The notes under the pieces: generated by a model
The model's input: only the letters and a program-made list of their open reading frames with translations
What the model was told of the DNA's origin: nothing
Database searches by the model: none
NCBI GenBank assembly: GCA_964036195.1
Contig: OZ038454.1
Coordinates: 8,494,001-8,558,000, forward strand
Length of the DNA: 64,000 nt
Direction: 5' to 3'
Origin: Sphaerolaimus hirsutus
Lineage: Eukaryota > Nematoda > Chromadorea > Monhysterida > Sphaerolaimidae
Program-made: the position numbers and the translations under genes
Shown: positions 46,201 through 55,200 of the stretch, one piece after another
How positions within the stretch are numbered: the first letter of the stretch is position 1
Layout of the letters: every line of letters starts with the position of its first letter

Positions 46201-49200
46201 TTTCATTGTCAATTCATCAATGTATTCAATGAGATTTCTCATACAATAAAAAATGCGAATTCTTGTGTGTAATTATAATGGTGAAATAATTTATAGATGA
46301 ATTGACAATGAAAATGATATCTTCAGGTTATTCTGATCATTTCAAGTGTTCATTGACACAAATCGGCCAAGAAATAGTCGAGATATGAACTTTTGAATTT
46401 GCGTGCATCGTTCTTCATGCGGTGATTTATGTGGATGGGAGGGAAAAGTTTGAAGTGCTATAACTTTTGATTAGAAAGAGATATTGAACTCATTCGTTTG
46501 GTATACTACTTCTCGTGGTCTAAGGTAAAAGTCGGCGGACATTTCACCCTACAAAATCGGAGAGTTAGAATTCGCTTGTGAATAGAGCGAACAACGTAAC
46601 TTGTGTCCCACGCGGACGCTAGAAATTGAAAAAGAAAATCATATTAAAAGACAAATGGACGTTTCGCTGCGTCCGTGCGTGCCACGCCGTAGTTATCTAC
46701 ATTTTCAACGTTGCTCGTAAAGAATTTGACCATTCGAACTACCGTTTTACCGTTCAAACTACCGTTTTTGTTTTTATTTTATTTTTCATTTGTTGGCTCC
46801 GTTCCAACAGAAGAGAACTTGGCAGCCGGCCAAAATTTCGAAATCCGCTATAAATATGAATAAAATAGTCTCACAATAGCTATATAACCATGTATATAAA
46901 CAAAAATAGCGATTATGAAGGTGGAAATTGGCAAAGCGAAGCAAATTTGAACGATTTTTAGCTAACTTTCAGTTTTCACTCTCATTTGTATAATACGCAA
47001 CTGGTAACTGGGATAAGGGCCAAGTTTTCATACGTGACCCGATCCATTCCAATCGTTAAAATATTGCGTCACAATACCTAATGCCGTCATGCACTCTCCA
47101 CTGGAGAGATTGACGCAAATGTTTGTAGGGCGATACGTCTGCCGACTTTATACGATAGCATGTTCAAAAAAATGTATTTTCGCGTTTAAAAACTGGGTCA
47201 AATCGGTATAAGGGATTTAGACATCACTAATCAGACATCAAAAACGGAATCAACAGGTCGTTCCGATCAATTTAATTGCTGAACGATCAAAATCGGCGCG
47301 GAAATGGCAGAGTTATTAACCTTCAAATTCTATTGACAGGATCGGCCACGTAAATTGACCATGTTTTTATAGACCCCCCTTATCTCGGCACTGGGGGGTT
47401 ATTCGAGGGAGAAAAATTTTTTTAGTCATAGCCCCGACCCCAAACCCCGACATACTCGAACAGCATCAAAATCGGCCAAGGTACGATGGAATGGGAGGAG
47501 ACAAAAGTCTGGAGACCCCTCCCCCCTAAAATGCCACCCTCGATTTATTCTATGGGGGCGCCGCCCCCCCCCCTTCGCCGAGCTCCATATACAATCCGCC
47601 CCCCCCCACTCAAAAGTCCTGGCTACATCCCTGACTCAGAGCACTGATTCACAATGTCTTTTTCTGTCATGAACTCCATTCATCCCATTTCAGAAATTTG
47701 GCTATCCAATCCTGCATTCACTGATGGGAAGTGGCAGGAATGGCAGCCTGATGTGGGATCAAGGGTTCTGTCTGAACATACACAAATTGCAAGTACAGGA
47801 ATTGACAATGCTGATGGTGTTGCTGTTATGTACAAAGGATTTGTTTACTTCATTTTTGGTCCGTTTTCTCACATCATTTATCTTTTTCATCTCTGCAATT
47901 CATGAATCTTGACTGAATTTTTTTCAGTATCATACCGTATTACCTCGAATTATCCCCCCTTGAATTTACCCCCCTCGAATTAACCCCCCCCCCCCCTCAA
48001 AATGGGCTGGGGAAATAATAAACCCCCCCTCGAAATACCCCCCCCCCAAATACAGTGTAAACAGTATGTACATAACAAATAACACAGTGTGTGAACTGTA
48101 TTATGCAGAACACACGTTAAAACTGATGACTGAGTGATGTTAGGGAAGGGTTTATGTGTATATGCCTTTAAACACTCATACGCCCTCTGACAATGTTGTA
48201 TTTTTCTACGTCTGAGTGCGGGGAATTTTGTAAAATTTCTGGCGAAATAATAGACCCCCCTCGAATAAACCCCCCCTCGAATTAACCCCCCCTCAAAATT
48301 TGCTGGCGAAATAATAAACCCCCATGGGGGTATTTCGAGGTAATACAGTATATGCATCATTTTTAGGCATGGCTCCTAGGCATGCATGTATAGTAGGCAT
48401 AACATCTGTACATTTTTGCAGCTGGTGAGGGCTCAGTATACAAAATTAATCAATTGACATACAGTGTGGAAAGGCAACCAGATATTGATATTGCCTTTAG
48501 GAGGATACACTCCAGCCGCACCCAACTTCCAGGTGGGGTTCAAATGGGATCAGTTTTACAGACCAGGACTGGAACTGACATTTTGTTATGGGGACTGGGA
48601 ATGGGTTGTTGGGATCGGGAACGAGGTATTATGACTAGGGTATCAAATTTCCGTTTTTAATTTCCATTTCCATTTTCCGCAGGCAAATTTGTTCCGTTTT
48701 CCGGCAAGTGCAAAAAAATTTTCATTTCCGTTTTCCGGCAAGTGCAATTTTTTTCCGTTTCCGCTTTCTACAGGCAAAATTTTTTTCAGTTTCCATTTCC
48801 GTGTTCTGAGCCGGCAAGTGCAATTTTTTCCGTTACTGTTTCCATTTTCCAGCAAGTGCATAAGTGCAAATGCAAAACCTGGGACTGGGTCAGAGTTGTT
48901 AAAATACTGGTATTTTTGGAAAGTGTAAGTGTAAGTGTAAATACACTTTCCAAATTTTGAGTATGGATATGAAAAGTGTAAGGTATTTTCAAAATACATA
49001 GGAAAGTGTAAAAAAGTGTAAGTGTAAAATTTTTTTTAGAAAGAGCTCTCACTGTTGAGCATTAAAAACACCACTGTTTTCACCTTTAGATCACTTTATT
49101 TGTCATTTTAATGCATTCTTTCACATTTTACTGCATTTTATAAAACATTTCAGACTGTAACAAATACTGTAGTGGTATGAAGTTCCCTAATAATGGCACT

Positions 49201-52200
49201 TTTTCAGTGTTGATATTTTATTGATTAAGCAATGAGATACACACTGTTTGAATGCAAGAATGGACATGCAGCAAATGTCAATGCAAAAGCCAGTTGACTT
49301 TGTGTCCAGCTGGTGAATTTCCATTTGTAGTCCTTTTTTACAAAAGTATGATGAACTGTAGAATACCATAAGTACTGATCAAAGGTTGTAGATCAAAGGC
49401 TAGTTTTTACATTTGTCATATCTTCAACATTCAATGCATAACTGCATGTGTGCACTGTGCAGTTATTTTTTGTACATGACCCTTTTTATGCTTTCTCAAA
49501 AGAATCAAACAGGGCCATCTGAAAGAAAAAAATACACTTTCTGTACCCGGGTATTTTGCTCAGGAAAGTGTACAAAAAGTGTATGGGTATTTTATGAAAG
49601 TGTAAGTGTAAGTGTAAATATAAATACCCATTTACTCGGGTATTTCGGGTAAGTGTAAACACACTTTCGCAACTCTGGACTGGGTGGTTTGGACCGGGAC
49701 TTATTTTTTTCTTGTGGACCGGGACTGGGGCATCAGAACTGGGACCGGGACTGCCGAAGTACTAGAATTTTGCTAAACCATGTATGGGGACTGTGGTGAT
49801 GTTGTTCAAGGTTTGCTGTTTGAACCCTAATTCCAGGTGGCAGGGCAATGATTTGTGGAGGTGCCACTACAAGCGATCTACCCACATGCTTTATGTATGT
49901 TGACTGCAATTTTCCATTCTTGTCAAGAATATCATCATATTAAAATTATGTCTTCTCAAATTAAAATCAATCAGTCTTCAGTAAAAAACGTCCATTGTGC
50001 CTGCAGACACTAGTTTTCAACCAAAATTCATAAATAAGCTTTGAATGGATCTTAGTTTTCTCAAAAAAGGTGTCTATCAACTACAGTTGATAGTAACGAT
50101 GGCAAACCCTCCGGAAAAAAAGTATTTAAATTTTTAAGTGTTTTTTCTAAATTGAATTTTCGAATTTTTGAATTTTTCCCCAAATTAATTTTCGAATTTC
50201 AAATTTAATTTTCGAATTTTTGAATTTTCGAATCTTTTTGAGCAATTTTCGAATCTTTTTGGGCAGTTTTCGAATTTTTTTGGTTAGTTTTCGAATTTTT
50301 TAAAAAAGAGTATTAAATTTGAACCCTTTAACACAGAATTAAGACAGTTTTCACGTTTTTAACCTTATTTTCACAGTAATTTGGCATCACGAATGGTGGA
50401 ACTTATGTGGACCAGTTTGCCACCTCTTCATTTCATGTACACATTGATTCAACACGGGGAAAAGGAAGACAACTAAAAATATGAAAATTGTACAAATCTT
50501 CAACAACTACTTCACTGGAGGTAACATTTTAGGGGGGGGGGTAGTCATGGAGCATGTGGTTATTACTTGGACTGCTTGGCAAAATTGCTCAGATTTTAAT
50601 ATGATATGGTTTCCGGGCAGGGAAAACAGGTAAATTGGAAGCGACTCTATACTCTATACTCCATACTCCATACCCAGACCTGAGATTGATCTGAAAGAAG
50701 TAAATTTTTCAAACTTTTTGCGCATTGCCAGAAACATGCAAAATCTGCACCTCAACAACTCAGCCATTTATTTCTCAACTGATTATTGCTATTTGTCTTT
50801 TAAAATAATCACACAGTTGTGGAGAGTTCATTTCAGTTCATTTCTGAGGTCAAATCAGGTGACACCCAAATATCGAGAAAAAATACATTTTTTCAAACAC
50901 GCTATCCCTAGTAAGGGCAGTCGTATTGAGTGGCCTCTGATTTACCGTTTAGCCCTGACCACAAACCATATCATATTCAAATTTGAGCAATTTTCGCTGA
51001 GCGGTTCCCAAGTTATAACCACGTGCTCTGTGGCTACAGCCCGCCCCCTCCACAAAAAATGCTACCATACAGTCATCTGCTACCTTATTTCCTCGAATTA
51101 CGCCCAGGGTTTTTTTTCTTCTCAGAGTGGAAATTTTGAGGGGGGTTGTTTCGTGGGGGGTTTATTTTTTGCCAACAAAAAGCACCATGTATAAGACTCT
51201 AGAGAACTTATTTAAGTACGTAAATGGTATAAACCCTGTTCTAACATAACACAGTCAATTGTTTTTGACGTGTGTTATGCATTTCCCAGATCACAAAGCT
51301 CAGCTTTTGTCGTTCACGTTCTCTATACACTGTTGTGGCCTTGAATTCCTTAAAAAATTCGAAAATAATTTTAGAATTTTTGAATTTTTGAATTTTCGAA
51401 TTTTTTGAAAAATAAATCGATTTTTAAGTGTTTTTTCCAGGGGTGAAATAAAAATTCGAAATTCCGAAAAAATTCGAAAATTCGAAAATGTTTTCGAATT
51501 TTCGAATCTTTTTTTGCCATCGTTAGTTGACAGACATTCAAAATGACTCATTCTAAAAACTGAACTGTGTTTAAAGCTGATTTATGAGTTTTTGAAATTT
51601 TGTTGAAAATTAGTGTGTGAAACACATTGATGCTGTTTTATAAGTTTAAGGTTGAAGTTGAACTGAAGCTGCAACTCAACTGCTATGCTATGTTGCACAA
51701 AACATCTGCTTGATTTGAACTGTTTGAATAGTGTGCCTGGCACCACCTATTGTATTTAGGTGGCATTTTTCCATTGGATTAAATGCATGCTGGGAACCAA
51801 AAAAATATGTACCTATATAAACAGCGTTCGGATCAAGTCCGGCAGTCACTTTTTGAACGGACATCTGACGCTACAACTCACGCTATGGGGGGAGTTAAGA
51901 GCTGAAATTTGGGGGGAATATAGCCGACATTCCCCCCTACTATATACCAACGCAGATGCGACGGCGACCCACACTAAAACGGGTCGCCGTCGCATCTGCG
52001 TTGGTATATAGTAGGGGGGGGGGATGTCGGCTATATTCGCCCCAAATTTCAGCTCTTAACTCCCCCCATAGCGTGAGTTGTAGCGTCAGAAGTCCGTTCA
52101 AAAAGTGACTGCCGGACTTGATCCGAACGCAGTTTATGTAGGGACACCCCACTGTTAGGTGCCATATTTATGTTTATAAAATGCAATTGTTACCTATAGA

Positions 52201-55200
52201 GAAGTTTCCAGTATTAAACCCCCATTGACCTAGGGTCAAGTGGCAAATATCAATTATCAACCTTTTTTCATCCACACCTCTCACACTCCCAGCTATTCAG
52301 TGGAAACAGGTGTAACAGAATGGACTACTAGTCAGGTGCCAATCCCAAGCCCTGTAAAGTGTAAAGTAAAGTGTCAAATGTAAAGTCAAGTGCAAAGTAA
52401 AGTGTCAATTGTCATGCAAAGTTCAGTAATAAAATCTTTTCTTTTTTGTTTTGATTGACACTTGACTTTGCATTTAACTTTACATTTGACACTTTACTTT
52501 ACACTTTACAGGGCTTGGGACTGCCCCCAGATAGGCAGCCCAAGGTGAGTGGGATCAGAAACAGTTGACTGGTAGGGGAATATGTGTATGGTAATGCTAG
52601 CTGATGAATGAAGTATATTCTGTCCTGTAATACAAGTAAATCTGAATTGACTTTCAAAGAAATGTTTCAAAATTGGATTTAGGGAAGATAGCCAATTACA
52701 AACAGCACAAACAATACTGAACAGTGCTATTTTCAATAATTGCTTGAATAATTCCCCCATCAAAAGAATGACAAAAATAATTCACAAGTGAAATTTTATG
52801 AGAACACACACTATATCAGAACACACACTATATCAGTTAGGTATACTGCATTATGCAAAAATTGCAAACCTATGTTCAACAATTCCTGCAGGAAAAATCA
52901 TGCCCTGTGCTACTATAACCACAGAATTTACACAATTGGTGGCAATAGTGTTGATGGACGATTGTCAGGTATTAATATTTAGGTGCAACATAAGCTGTGC
53001 TAGTCAACTTTATCACATAAAGAGATTACAGCACTGAGGCACCATCAAAGTTGTTAAAATTACTGAAATTTTCCAATGAATATGTAACTGTATTAGCTCT
53101 TTGCTCACTCCTGACTACAGGAAAACTGTCTTTACTAAATACTTTTACGTTCAATACTTAATACTTCTTAACCGTACTCATGGCTGACATACTAAGCACA
53201 CTCAAGGAAAGTTGTGCCAATTGCAAAAGGCATACCGTATTTGCTTCAAAATATTCACCACAACCTGAAACTTTGATATATTTACCGTATTTCCTCGAAA
53301 TACCCCCAGAGGGTTTATTTTTCCATAGTGAGAATTTTGAGGGGGGGTTAAACGAGGGGGGGTATTTCGAGGGGGGATTTATCATTTCGCCAGTAATTTT
53401 TTGAAAACCGAGTACTAAATTGTCGTCTGAAACGTACGCAGACGTCGAAAATGCAACAAAAATCGCCATTTATAAGACTCTAAAGACTTGTATAAGTGTG
53501 TAGACGTATAATCACTGTTCTCACATAACAGAGTCATCGTTTTTAACGTGTGTTTTGCATTACCCAGATGACAAACCGCAGCCTTTGTCATTTATGCTCT
53601 CTATACACTAAATTTGGGGGGGGGGGTATTTCGAGGCGGGGGTTTATAAGTTCATAGTGTCCATTTTGAGGGGGGGTATTTCGAGGGGGGGGGGGTATTT
53701 CGAGGAAATACGGTACATAAACAGTTTTTGAAGAATGTCATAAAATTTGGAAACCTAATGTACCGTATTTCCTTGAAATACCCCCCGGGGGGTGATTGTT
53801 TCATAGTGGTCCCGAGAGGGGGGGGGGTTAAACGAGGGGGTGGGTATTTCGAGGGGGGGGTTATTATTTCACAAGAAAATTTTTGAAAACCAAGTACGAA
53901 ATAGTCGTCTGAAACGTACGCAGACGTCGAAAAATGCAACAAAAACCGCCATTTATAAGGTTCTGTAGACTAATATTAGTATGTAGATGGTATGTACACT
54001 GTTCTAACGTGACACCGACATTGTTTTAACGTGTGTTCTGCAGTACACAGAACACAAACTGCAGTATTTGTCATGTACGTTCCCTTTACACTCAATTTGG
54101 GGGGGGGGTATTTCGAGGGGGGGGGTGATTGTTTCATAGTGGTCCCGAGAGGGGGGGGTCAAACGAGGGGGGGGGGGTATTTCGAGGGGGGGTATTTCGA
54201 GGAAATACGGTAGGTATTTATGCATCAAACTATTGATATGCACAAAAAAAAAGAAACATAAATGTGTATTTTGCAGTTGTTCAATCAATTGACATCCACT
54301 TAGAGTCCTGGAGGGACGAGCCTTCACTGAACACAGCGAGGTATTGGATGGCAATGGGATGCAAGGCTTACCATGATAAACTATATGTCTGTGGTGGGAA
54401 TTATAAGTCGTTATATACACATGGCGCTCCCTGTGAAGTGTGAGTCACTTACTGTATTTGCACAATAGGATGGTCAAATCCACTCCAGCCGTGATACACT
54501 GACAACGAGCAACCATTCATTAGCAATGGAATACTGTATTTCTTTTTATAGAATGGCATACTTCCAATAGAACAACACCTCAAATAGAACGGCATCTTCA
54601 ATAGAATGGCAGGTTGTGACACTTTAACCCGCAAAATGGATAGAACAGCAGCCTCCAATAGTACACTGTGTAGTAGTTGATTAACTACTACACTACAGTA
54701 TTGTAAGAGTGCCGAAACTGTGTAAATTATCGAGCATATACATGACATGGTAAAACCGAGTGTAAATTATTATACATTGTAAGAGTGCCGAAACACAAAA
54801 AATATTTGAAAAATTTGTGGTGTAAACATCCAGTGTGTTCAGGATTTTGATTCTGGTGTTGTTCTAACATTTGGTTTTGTTTGAATTGATGCTCTGCTAT
54901 TAAAATGTCACGCATGTCTCACTAAAAATACTATGTTCAAATCAAAATTATGTGAAAAAGTTTGATTAAAAAATAGAAAAGCAACCACCAACAGAATGGC
55001 AGGTGAAAGATTTTGATGAAAAATAGAACGGCGCCATTCTAATAGAAGAAATATGGTAGCACCTTTGGTCAACCACAATCTTTCTGACATTCAAGTGTCA
55101 CTGGCCCCTACTGCCTATAGTATGAAGTGATTTATCAGGAACATGCTCAGAAGAGGCACCATAAATTATTGTATCATTGCATTTGCTGAAAATTCTGTAT

